Origin: Oscillospiraceae bacterium
Lineage (GTDB): Bacteria; Bacillota; Clostridia; Oscillospirales; Ruminococcaceae
Assembly (NCBI GenBank): GCA_021201135.1
Contig: JAJQGT010000006.1
Location: 223,254-287,253 of the forward strand
Length of the DNA: 64,000 bases
Reading direction: 5' to 3'
In this document: positions 7,556 through 14,549 of the stretch, piece by piece
Numbering within the stretch: the stretch's first letter is position 1
Layout: every line of letters begins with the position of its first letter
Made by a program: the position numbers and the translations under genes
Notes under the pieces: generated by a model
What the model was told of the DNA's origin: nothing
Databases searched by the model: none
The model's input: the letters and a program-made list of their open reading frames with translations, nothing else

Positions 7556-8887
7556 ATGGTTCAGGCAATTATATTGCAAATATTACTTATAGCGTTTAAT
7601 TCCGTCTTTTCCTGTGCCGAAATCGCCGTTATTTCCATGAACGGCACCAAGCTTAAACAGATGGCTCAGGATGGTGACAAAAGAGCAAAGAAGCTTCTTG
7701 CGCTTACTGAGGAGCCGTCCAAATTCCTGGCAACGATTCAGGTTGCAATAACCTTGGCAAGCTTGCTCGGCGGTGCTATCGCCGCTGACAACTTTGCGGA
7801 CCCTCTTACAGAGGCACTCATAAGCGTTGGGATTCCGGTTACAAGAGCTGTTCTCTACCCCGTTATCCTTGTTATCGTGACGCTTCTTGTGACCTATTTC
7901 AGCATAGTTTTCGGCGAGCTTGTCCCTAAAAGGCTTGCGATGAAGAAAACAGAGCAGATTGCTCTCGGGCTTTCCGGAGTAATGTATGTCATGTCGAAGA
8001 TATGTGCACCGCTTGTCTGGTTACTCACAAAGTCAACCAATGGGGTTCTCAGAATTCTGGGAATCGACCCCAACAGCGATGATGACGTTGTAACCGAAGA
8101 GGAAATCAAGCTGATGCTTGCCGAAGGCAACGAGCAAGGCACCATTATGGAGGAAGAAAGCGAGCTTATCAATAACGTTTTCGATTTCACCGACATGACC
8201 GCCGAGCAGGTCAGCACGCGTCGCAGAGATGTTATATTCCTCTATATCGAGGACGGCGAAGACGCATGGGCAAAAACGATTATGGAGAGCCGACATTCAT
8301 ATTATCCTGTATGTCAGGACTCGCCAGATAATGTCGTCGGAATTCTTGACACCAAGGACTATTTCCGTTCCGAGGACAGAAGCATCGACTACATGATGGA
8401 GCATGCCGTCAACAAGCCGTTCTTTGTTCCCGAGGAAATGCGTGCGAACGCTCTGTTTGCCGAGATGAAGAAATCTAGAAACTACTTTGCCGTAGTCCTG
8501 GATGAATACGGCGGAATGTCGGGTATTGTTACTCTTCACGACCTTATAGAGGAGCTCGTCGGCGAGCTTGAAGAGGAAGAAGCTCCCCCGAAGCCTGACG
8601 ACATCGCAGAGCTTGACGAAGACACATGGTGCATCCAGGGCTGTGCCGAGCTCGACGAGGTTGAGGAAGCTCTCGGGGTATCGCTCCCGACCGACACGTT
8701 TGACACGTTCAGCGGATTTATCTGCGAGATTATAAGCAGAGTTCCCGAGGAGGGCGAAAGCTTCCAGTGCGAATCCTGCGGGCTTGCGATTGACGTCAAG
8801 AATGTAAAGGATCACATGATTGACTACGCAATCGTCAAAAAGCTTCCTCCAGAGGTCAACGAAGACGAGGACGAAGACAAAGACTGA
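7556..8887 (+). CDS. CNNM/CorC-HlyC family transporter (hemolysin-like, CBS domains)
   Basis: A membrane protein of the CNNM family, which includes the Mg2+ exporters MpfA and CorB. The 443-residue protein has an N-terminal transmembrane domain (about 1-190, with NSVFSCAEIAVISMN and the family hallmark FGELVPKRLAM), two CBS domains (about 205-330, the second containing DEYGGMSGIVTLHDLIEELVG), an acidic linker, and a C-terminal CorC_HlyC domain with a very acidic end (EDEDEDKD). ATG 7556 begins at the first membrane helix; AAAGGA lies about 13 nt upstream, slightly far. A longer ORF from 7469 would run through the leader hairpins and is rejected. The Asp-rich leader ORF before it suggests control by divalent cations. 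Confidence 0.92.
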   Translation: MVQAIILQILLIAFNSVFSCAEIAVISMNGTKLKQMAQDGDKRAKKLLALTEEPSKFLATIQVAITLASLLGGAIAADNFADPLTEALISVGIPVTRAVLYPVILVIVTLLVTYFSIVFGELVPKRLAMKKTEQIALGLSGVMYVMSKICAPLVWLLTKSTNGVLRILGIDPNSDDDVVTEEEIKLMLAEGNEQGTIMEEESELINNVFDFTDMTAEQVSTRRRDVIFLYIEDGEDAWAKTIMESRHSYYPVCQDSPDNVVGILDTKDYFRSEDRSIDYMMEHAVNKPFFVPEEMRANALFAEMKKSRNYFAVVLDEYGGMSGIVTLHDLIEELVGELEEEEAPPKPDDIAELDEDTWCIQGCAELDEVEEALGVSLPTDTFDTFSGFICEIISRVPEEGESFQCESCGLAIDVKNVKDHMIDYAIVKKLPPEVNEDEDEDKD

Positions 8888-8939
8888 TGCATCGGACGCA
8901 TTTAAATTCAAATTCAACGAGAAAAATCTCAAAAATGAC

Positions 8940-8968
8940 TTGACAAACGGCGCATTTAGAGATAAAAT
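8940..8968 (+). promoter_or_regulatory. Promoter of tRNA-Ala
   Basis: TTGACA (8940-8945), 17-bp spacer, TAAAAT (8963-8968), 15 bp before the mature tRNA. Confidence 0.75.
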
Positions 8969-8983
8969 AATTCTCGTTGATAC

Positions 8984-9059
8984 GGGCTCGTGGCTTAGTT
9001 GGTAAAGCGCCGCGTTCGCAACGCGGAGAGCGTGGGTTCAAGTCCCATCGGGTCCACCA
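8984..9059 (+). tRNA. tRNA-Ala (CGC)
   Basis: A 76-nt cloverleaf with acceptor GGGCTCG paired to CGGGTCC, which contains the G3-U70 pair that is the alanine identity element. The anticodon stem CCGCG/CGCGG encloses TTCGCAA (anticodon CGC). T-arm GGGTTCAAGTCCC and encoded CCA. Confidence 0.96.
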
Positions 9060-9062
9060 ATA

Positions 9063-9088
9063 AAAAAATCCTCGGAAGAGGATTTTTT
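9063..9088. terminator. Bidirectional terminator after tRNA-Ala
   Basis: AAAAAATCCTC (9063-9073) pairs with GAGGATTTTTT (9078-9088) around GGAA. It can also end the AI-2E transporter gene on the minus strand, whose stop is at 9098. Confidence 0.85.
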
Positions 9089-9097
9089 GTTTTATAT

Positions 9098-10288
9098 TCA
9101 CGTATCCGCGTTTTCAATCGTCTCAATTTCTGGGACCTCGCCCGCTTCCCCACTTTCGCCGTTTCTCTTATCGACATCTGTCTTTAAAAGCTTGTATATC
9201 GCCGAGAACAACGGCACGCAAATGAGCATTCCGGGAATTCCGAATATTCCTCCTCCCACGCTGACGGCGGCGAGTACCCATACAGACGGAAGACCGATTG
9301 ACTTGCCTACTATCCTCGGATAAATGAAATAGTTGTCGACAAACTGCAGAACCAGAATGAAAAGGATGAATATCAATGCCTGAATCGGGCTCACTGTCAG
9401 TATCATGAATGCGCCGATTATCGTTCCTATCCATGCTCCTGCTATAGGAATGAGTGCAGTCAATCCGATCAGCGCACCTATCATGGTGGGATACGGAAGC
9501 TGTAATATCAGCATGCCTATGGTGCAGAGAGTTCCCAAAAGAACCGCTTCCGTGCACTGGACAACGATGTAGCCGTGATAGCTTTCGTTGAGAGTTCCCA
9601 AGATATAATAAATTCTGTCGTGCCACTTGGGCTTGAGATAGGCGTCTGCAAGCCTCTTGAACTGTGCTAAAAGCTTATCCTTTGCGGACAGGAAATAGAC
9701 GGAAAATACTATTCCAATTAAGGATGTTGACAAAACCGATACTACAGTAGGAGCGACGCTTGTAACAGTATCTACAGTTCCCTGAACATCGGCAATGCTC
9801 GCCGAAAGAAGTGAGATGATTCCAGCAATACTGCTAACATTTGAAGCAATATCATTCCAGTTTATACCTTCGAGCCATTCTATAATGCTGTCGGGAAGGA
9901 GTCCCACGACCGTCTTGTTCTCAAGGATTGAAAGAACCAGCGACGGAAGTTGATCTATGAAGGTCTTGATGCAGGAAACGAACTGCGGAATTACGAGCAG
10001 AAGCGCCAAAACGATAACGAGAATTATAGTCAGGTAGCCTAAGAGCATGCAGACCGGTCTGCGGCTTTTTGTCACAGAGCTTTTCTCACTGTTCGGAAAA
10101 TAGTGCCGCTCATAAAAGCTAGTTGGGATATTTACTACATATGCGATTATGAGCCCTGCGATAAGCGGATTGAGGGCGTTCATAGCAATGCCCAAAGCCG
10201 CAAATATGCTGTCAACGAAGTGGATTACCAGAAATGTTATAACTACGGTGACTACAACTTTGAAACAGGTTTTCCAATCGAGTTTCAT
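9098..10288 (-). CDS. AI-2E family transporter (membrane permease)
   Basis: A 396-residue polytopic membrane protein of the AI-2E/TqsA/PerM family, with about eight helices: two near the N-terminus, one pair around 90-125, a soluble segment, then a C-terminal bundle with the family-typical GALIGLTALIPIAGAWIG and FVDNYFIYPRIVG. Members export autoinducer-2 or act as cation/proton antiporters; the name does not prove the substrate. The C-terminal 30 residues are hydrophilic and acidic. ATG 10288 is chosen for the AAGGAGA ribosome site; the upstream in-frame extension to 10348 crosses the operator. It is divergent from the TetR gene across 124 bp that contain an inverted repeat, so repression by that TetR is likely. 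Confidence 0.9.
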   Translation of the reverse strand: MKLDWKTCFKVVVTVVITFLVIHFVDSIFAALGIAMNALNPLIAGLIIAYVVNIPTSFYERHYFPNSEKSSVTKSRRPVCMLLGYLTIILVIVLALLLVIPQFVSCIKTFIDQLPSLVLSILENKTVVGLLPDSIIEWLEGINWNDIASNVSSIAGIISLLSASIADVQGTVDTVTSVAPTVVSVLSTSLIGIVFSVYFLSAKDKLLAQFKRLADAYLKPKWHDRIYYILGTLNESYHGYIVVQCTEAVLLGTLCTIGMLILQLPYPTMIGALIGLTALIPIAGAWIGTIIGAFMILTVSPIQALIFILFILVLQFVDNYFIYPRIVGKSIGLPSVWVLAAVSVGGGIFGIPGMLICVPLFSAIYKLLKTDVDKRNGESGEAGEVPEIETIENADT

Positions 10289-10309
10289 ACAATTTCTCCT
10301 TTGTTGTTT

Positions 10310-10331
10310 GGACAAAAGCAATAGTTTGTCC
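10310..10331. promoter_or_regulatory. Inverted repeat, probable TetR operator (copy 1)
   Basis: GGACAAA (10310-10316), 8 bp, TTTGTCC (10325-10331): a perfect 7-bp inverted repeat between the AI-2E gene and the divergent tetR gene. The same architecture with one mismatch recurs at 12911-12932. Confidence 0.7.
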
Positions 10332-10353
10332 GTGATTCTTTGACACATGGTAC

Positions 10354-10382
10354 TTGAAAAGTTGTCGAAATTTTAGTACAAT
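10354..10382 (+). promoter_or_regulatory. Promoter of the tetR gene
   Basis: TTGAAA (10354-10359), 17-bp spacer, TACAAT (10377-10382), 30 bp before the GTG start. Confidence 0.65.
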
Positions 10383-10412
10383 AGTAACATTGCGACGAAG
10401 GGAGGAATATGA

Positions 10413-10958
10413 GTGGCAGATTCGAATATCACAAAGCGTGCTCTTGCATCTTCGCTGAAAGAATTGATGACCGAAGAGCCTTTTTCAAAAATCAGTGTAA
10501 CCGATATCTGTGAAAGATGTGGGATGAACAGAAAAAGCTTCTATTATCATTTCGAGGACAAGTATGATCTTGTAAACTGGGTTTTCGATTCCGAGTTTTT
10601 GCTTCTCGTCAGAGATAACTCAGCAAAGACGAGTTGGGAACTTTTTGATGTTCTCTGCTATTACCTTTACGACAACCGCAAGTTCTACAAGCCTGCGCTT
10701 CAAATTGAAGGTCAGAACTCGTTTTCCGACCACTTCAGAGAAATGCTTCGTGTAACGTTGCGCTCGAGCTTTGGCGAGCTTTTGAACGAATGTGAAGACT
10801 TTCAGCTCAATTTTTATGCCGACGCTCTTGCTTGCACAATCGAAAGATGGCTTACTTCAAAGAAATGTGACACACCTGACGAGTTCTTAAAGAAGATTGC
10901 GTCCTGCGCTCGCTCGTTTTCAAAAATATCAGACAAGATTCTTCCTCCGGAAAACTGA
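10413..10958 (+). CDS. TetR/AcrR-family transcriptional regulator
   Basis: A 181-residue regulator. The N-terminal HTH (about residues 8-50) shows the TetR pattern: KRALASSLKELMTEEPFSKI, then VTDICERCGMNRKSFYYHFEDKYDLV. The C-terminal domain resembles the DhaS/TetR_C_7-8 type in low-GC Gram-positives; the ligand is unknown. Translation starts at GTG 10413 behind AGGGAGGA; an ATG two bases earlier is in another frame. It sits next to an inverted repeat found again upstream of the radical SAM genes, so it probably regulates itself, the AI-2E gene and the radical SAM/patatin genes. Confidence 0.9.
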   Translation: MADSNITKRALASSLKELMTEEPFSKISVTDICERCGMNRKSFYYHFEDKYDLVNWVFDSEFLLLVRDNSAKTSWELFDVLCYYLYDNRKFYKPALQIEGQNSFSDHFREMLRVTLRSSFGELLNECEDFQLNFYADALACTIERWLTSKKCDTPDEFLKKIASCARSFSKISDKILPPEN

Positions 10959-10965
10959 ATTTTTA

Positions 10966-11004
10966 CCCGTCGTTCAGGCTAAGCCAGGAACGGCGGGATT
11001 TTTT
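10966..11004. terminator. Bidirectional terminator between tetR and the patatin gene
   Basis: CCCGTCGTTC (10966-10975) pairs with GAACGGCGGG (10988-10997), one G-T pair, then a T tract. The right arm lies inside the last codons of the convergent patatin-like gene. Confidence 0.75.
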
Positions 11005-11818
11005 CTGCATCTCTGATCCCCTTCTGATAAAGCTTATCAAGGGGTTCTTTTTCTTTCGTCAGAGTGTCGACACCGCAGGTGTCATCGGGAGCAAGAATGA
11101 GAACCTTGCCCTCTGCCTCTAATTTCTTTGCCGTTTCAAGCTGAGAATTATAGTGGTCTGCTCTGCCGCTGATTCTTTCGGCAGAGACGGGATATTCTTT
11201 TCTGATTCTTTTTGCTATTGCAATGTCGCGCTTCGGAAGCCTTAAGACATCACGGGGTTTACTGAGAATCAGAACCACTCTATCGCATCCCATAGAGATT
11301 GCTTTCTCAACCGGAACAGGGTCTCCGAGGGCTCCGTCAAAGTACGGCTCGCCATCAACATAGTACGGTTTGTTGACATATGGAATTGAGCAGGAGGCTT
11401 TCACTATGTCGAGATTGTCCTGACTGATATAGTCCTTGGTGAAGTATTTTGCTTCGCCGGTTATTGCATTCTCGGCTACAACCAATAGCTCTGTGGGGTT
11501 AGCCAATAAGGCATCAAAGTCAAAGGGATACTCCCCATCCGCATTACTGAGCTTTCCGTAAATATAGTCCATATCTATGTATGAGCCTTTCCTGACGAGA
11601 TTAGAAAGGCTCATAGATTCTTTTCTTGCATTATATTCAGTGTAGAACATGTAATTTCTGCATTTCTGTCCTGCAAGAAACGTGCAGATGTTTGCGGCAC
11701 CGGCAGAAACACCGATTCCCAAGTCAAAGTTTATGCCATGCTCCATGCAATAGTCCATAACGCCGCAGGCGTAGATACCTCTCATTCCGCCGCCGACATC
11801 GACAATACCCGTTTTCAT
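10979..11818 (-). CDS. Patatin-like phospholipase family protein
   Basis: A 279-residue serine lipase-like protein of the RssA/YjjU patatin group. It has the oxyanion-hole motif DVGGGMRG (about residues 7-14), the nucleophile elbow GVSAG (about 36-40) and the dyad aspartate in DGALGDPVP (about 160-168), so the Ser-Asp dyad is intact. These enzymes are lipid acyl hydrolases acting on membrane phospholipids or acyl-thioesters. No signal peptide is seen, so it should be cytoplasmic. It lies 21 nt downstream of the cluster-less radical SAM homologue on the same strand and is very likely co-transcribed with it, which hints that the radical SAM pair acts on a lipid or an acylated substrate. Confidence 0.9.
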   Translation of the reverse strand: MKTGIVDVGGGMRGIYACGVMDYCMEHGINFDLGIGVSAGAANICTFLAGQKCRNYMFYTEYNARKESMSLSNLVRKGSYIDMDYIYGKLSNADGEYPFDFDALLANPTELLVVAENAITGEAKYFTKDYISQDNLDIVKASCSIPYVNKPYYVDGEPYFDGALGDPVPVEKAISMGCDRVVLILSKPRDVLRLPKRDIAIAKRIRKEYPVSAERISGRADHYNSQLETAKKLEAEGKVLILAPDDTCGVDTLTKEKEPLDKLYQKGIRDAEKIPPFLA

Positions 11819-11839
11819 AATATTTCCCTCTTTCAGTTT

Positions 11840-12844
11840 TTACTTGACTGCTTTAGGATAGCACTTTTCAAAAATCTCTGCAAGCGCCTGATTTCTGAAA
11901 TTATACTCACGTTCGGAGTTACAAACGGAAATCAGCTTGCCGGATTCGTCGAATACAGCGATGCAAGAATCATCTGAAATTATTTCATCAACCATTCTGC
12001 ATGTTCCCGAGAATTCCATGGGAGTGCTTGCGGCAGTTCTTGTGTCTCTGAGTTCGCATACTTCTTTGTAAACGTCACTATAACCTGAGTAATCATCACC
12101 GGTTCTGACAAAGAAAGTCAGTACCGGATGAAGCTCATCCGCTGTGTTGAGAAGGTTCTCACACATAGGATTCTTATCGTACTCATACCACAACGAGTAG
12201 AGAGCTTTGTTACTTCTCAAATCCTCACATACTGCAATCGCTGAATCGGAATACTTGACACACAACATAAGATTCTTGATTTCGCTTGCCTGTGACAATA
12301 TCTCTTTTTCGATATTTTCGGCGTCCGAAAACAGCATAAAAGCACATTCCGTCTCATCGTCGAATATCTCCATGAGCTTTCCGGGAATGCTTCCGCAGAA
12401 GAAGACGTAGGTGTATATTCCCATCTTCTTTCCTTGTCTGATTGCTTCAGTGTATGCTTCCAGTGAGAATGATTTGTTATTAACATAGAATGTTATGACC
12501 CACGGGATATTATAACCACGTTCTTTTTCAAGATTTCTTATTGTTCTTGCACCGGCAGTAAAGCTGTTGTAGCCGATGTTCATTCCGAATTTTAGGATAT
12601 TTGCCGTTCCCACATTTTTGATTGCATCATGAATAAGTGCGTAATAAGGGCTGTTCTCGTCTTCGAGCATGGAATGAGCTATGCTCAGGAAATGCTTCTG
12701 AAACCTCCCTGCGGAGAGACCGAGTGCCAGATCGACGAGATTTCTTGATTCTCTGTCGGGATTGTCGCGCATGGCTTCAAGCTTCTTGCCGACATATGCT
12801 TCGATAATAGATTTTGCGTTGCTTTGAGTTGTTTTCTGTTCCAT
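11840..12844 (-). CDS. Radical-SAM-derived protein lacking the CxxxCxxC cluster loop (pseudoenzyme)
   Basis: This 334-residue protein would normally be called hypothetical. Aligned by eye with the divergent radical SAM enzyme at 13073-14431, it matches over most of its length. The N-terminal helical domains share NP..(N)LV and Y.L; IPW (113-115) matches VPW (104-106). SLEAYTEAIRQGKKMG matches SLETIDSIVKQGKELG, and ECAFMLFSDAENIEKEIL matches DCEFLAFTNGTLIDEDFC. Between IPW and SLE about 17 residues are missing, precisely the loop that carries CxxxCxxC in the partner, and the SAM-binding GGEP is changed to CGSIP. The first two SPASM-type cysteines appear kept (C282 and C294 or C308). It therefore cannot bind the usual cluster and may be a structural or regulatory partner. 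ATG 12844 has GAGGG just upstream. Confidence 0.7.
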   Translation of the reverse strand: MEQKTTQSNAKSIIEAYVGKKLEAMRDNPDRESRNLVDLALGLSAGRFQKHFLSIAHSMLEDENSPYYALIHDAIKNVGTANILKFGMNIGYNSFTAGARTIRNLEKERGYNIPWVITFYVNNKSFSLEAYTEAIRQGKKMGIYTYVFFCGSIPGKLMEIFDDETECAFMLFSDAENIEKEILSQASEIKNLMLCVKYSDSAIAVCEDLRSNKALYSLWYEYDKNPMCENLLNTADELHPVLTFFVRTGDDYSGYSDVYKEVCELRDTRTAASTPMEFSGTCRMVDEIISDDSCIAVFDESGKLISVCNSEREYNFRNQALAEIFEKCYPKAVK

Positions 12845-12910
12845 AAGAAACCCTCTTTCAAACAAAATTCAGACGTACTAATTATAAACTGCTGTCCTTT
12901 TTTTAAACAC

Positions 12911-12932
12911 GGGCAAATAAACTGTTTTGTCC
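12911..12932. promoter_or_regulatory. Inverted repeat, probable TetR operator (copy 2)
   Basis: GGGCAAA (12911-12917), 8 bp, TTTGTCC (12926-12932), in the region between the two divergent radical SAM family genes. Same half-sites and spacing as the copy at 10310-10331, with one mismatch in the left arm. Confidence 0.65.
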
Positions 12933-13072
12933 CGAAAAGTAACACTTTTTTGTGAGGTCCGATTTTACCACACTTTGTGCTTTTGTGTCCAATGACTTTT
13001 TTCTTTGCTTGAACTAAAATAATATAAAAGAAAGCGGAGAAATACTCTGCACACAAGAAAGGACAGATATAA

Positions 13073-14431
13073 ATGAAGAAAAATCTTCTTAAGAATTTCG
13101 GAATCAGGCAAGCATTCAACTACCTCGAGAAAAATCCCGAAGAGAATATTCCCAAGCTCGTTAATATGCTCGAGAAGAGCTATAACGGAGAGACATTCCA
13201 GAGGCAGATTGCAATTATCAAAAAAGCAGTCGAAGAAAAAAACAACTGGTATCAGCTCATGATGAAAATGTATGAGCTTGACCCGGGCGTTCGTAAAGCT
13301 GTTTTCGAAAATTTGCTTCTTAATGACAGTATAGACGGCTACGCCTATCAGCAGGAGATGTCGAAAAAGTATAACTGCAATGTTCCTTGGGCGATTCTTC
13401 TCGACCCCACGTCGGCATGCAATCTCCATTGTACCGGTTGTTGGGCGGCTGAGTACGGAAACAAGCTCAATCTGAGCCTCGAAACGATAGATTCTATCGT
13501 AAAGCAAGGCAAGGAGCTTGGTTGTTACATGTATATCTACACAGGCGGCGAGCCTATGGTAAGAAAGAACGATTTGATCAAAATTTGCGAGATGAATCCC
13601 GATTGTGAGTTCCTTGCGTTCACAAACGGTACGCTTATTGACGAAGATTTCTGCAAGGAGATGCTCAGAGTCAAGAACTTTGTTCCAGCTATCAGCCTTG
13701 AAGGCTTTGAGGATGCCAACGACTCGAGACGCGGCGAAGGCGTTTATGATAAGGTTCATAACGCTATGAAGCTGTTGAAGGATAACAAGCTTCCGTTCGG
13801 AATTTCTGCTTGCTACACATCGCATAACTGCGATGATATCACAAGCGAAGAATTCTTTGATATGATTATAGATGCAGGAGCACTCTTTATCTGGTTCTTC
13901 CACTATATGCCTGTCGGAAATGGCGCAGTAACAGAGCTTCTTCCCTCTCCCGAACAGCGTGAAAAAGTATGCAGAAGAATTAGAGATTATCGCAGTTCAA
14001 AGGCTATCTTCAGTATCGACTTCCAGAACGATGCGCAGTACATCGGCGGCTGTATCGCCGGCGGCAGAAAGTATCTACACATCAATGCAAAGGGCGATGT
14101 TGAGCCTTGTGTATTCATCCACTATTCAAATGTCAATATTCACGACTGCACGCTTCTGGATGCACTGAGGAGTCCCATCTTCCAGGCATACCATGATAAT
14201 CAGCCGTTTAATGATAACATGTTCAGACCTTGCCCGATGCTTGAAAATCCCGAAAAGCTGAGAGCCATGGTCAAAGAAACAAAAGCAAAGAGCACCGACT
14301 ATGAAAGCTACGAGAGTGCGGATCATCTTTGCGACAAGTGTGAAAGCTACGCCGAGAACTGGACACCTACAGCGGATAAGCTGTGGGACGAGGTTCAGAA
14401 GAAAAAAGCGGAGGCTAATGCCAAGGGCTGA
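13073..14431 (+). CDS. Radical SAM enzyme with SPASM-like C-terminus
   Basis: A 452-residue radical SAM protein. It has an N-terminal helical domain (1-100), then the radical SAM barrel with cluster motif C116-C120-C123 in SACNLHCTGC and the SAM-binding GGEP at 158-161. The C-terminal SPASM-like region has cysteines at about 327, 346, 387, 420 and 423 (CIAGG, VEPCVF, RPCPML, CDKC), likely binding one or two further iron-sulfur clusters. Such enzymes modify peptides, carbohydrates or lipids; the substrate is unknown. ATG 13073 follows AAAGGA. The gene is divergent from its cluster-less paralogue and a patatin-like lipase, with a shared TetR-type operator between them. No precursor-peptide gene was found beside it, so a RiPP role is less likely. 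Confidence 0.88.
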   Translation: MKKNLLKNFGIRQAFNYLEKNPEENIPKLVNMLEKSYNGETFQRQIAIIKKAVEEKNNWYQLMMKMYELDPGVRKAVFENLLLNDSIDGYAYQQEMSKKYNCNVPWAILLDPTSACNLHCTGCWAAEYGNKLNLSLETIDSIVKQGKELGCYMYIYTGGEPMVRKNDLIKICEMNPDCEFLAFTNGTLIDEDFCKEMLRVKNFVPAISLEGFEDANDSRRGEGVYDKVHNAMKLLKDNKLPFGISACYTSHNCDDITSEEFFDMIIDAGALFIWFFHYMPVGNGAVTELLPSPEQREKVCRRIRDYRSSKAIFSIDFQNDAQYIGGCIAGGRKYLHINAKGDVEPCVFIHYSNVNIHDCTLLDALRSPIFQAYHDNQPFNDNMFRPCPMLENPEKLRAMVKETKAKSTDYESYESADHLCDKCESYAENWTPTADKLWDEVQKKKAEANAKG

Positions 14432-14505
14432 CACACTCCATAATATTAGCAAGCACCACTTTCAATCATATTCTTTCCTTTGGCGGTATCCCAAGCCGCA
14501 AAAAC

Positions 14506-14541
14506 ATCGGAGTCGTATTTTAGCGGCTCCGATATTTTTTA
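14506..14541 (+). terminator. Terminator of the radical SAM gene
   Basis: ATCGGAGTCG (14506-14515) pairs with CGGCTCCGAT (14524-14533), one G-T pair, followed by ATTTTTT. Confidence 0.8.
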
Positions 14542-14549
14542 TGTAATCT

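Noticed and set aside
7241-7556. M-box or yybP-ykoY riboswitch before the CNNM gene
   Set aside because: No conserved core of either riboswitch could be found; the leader is better described as short ORF plus hairpins.
12965-13903. Long minus-strand ORF (312 codons)
   Set aside because: It lies wholly antisense to the radical SAM gene, has no ribosome site or recognisable domain, and is explained by codon bias of the true gene.
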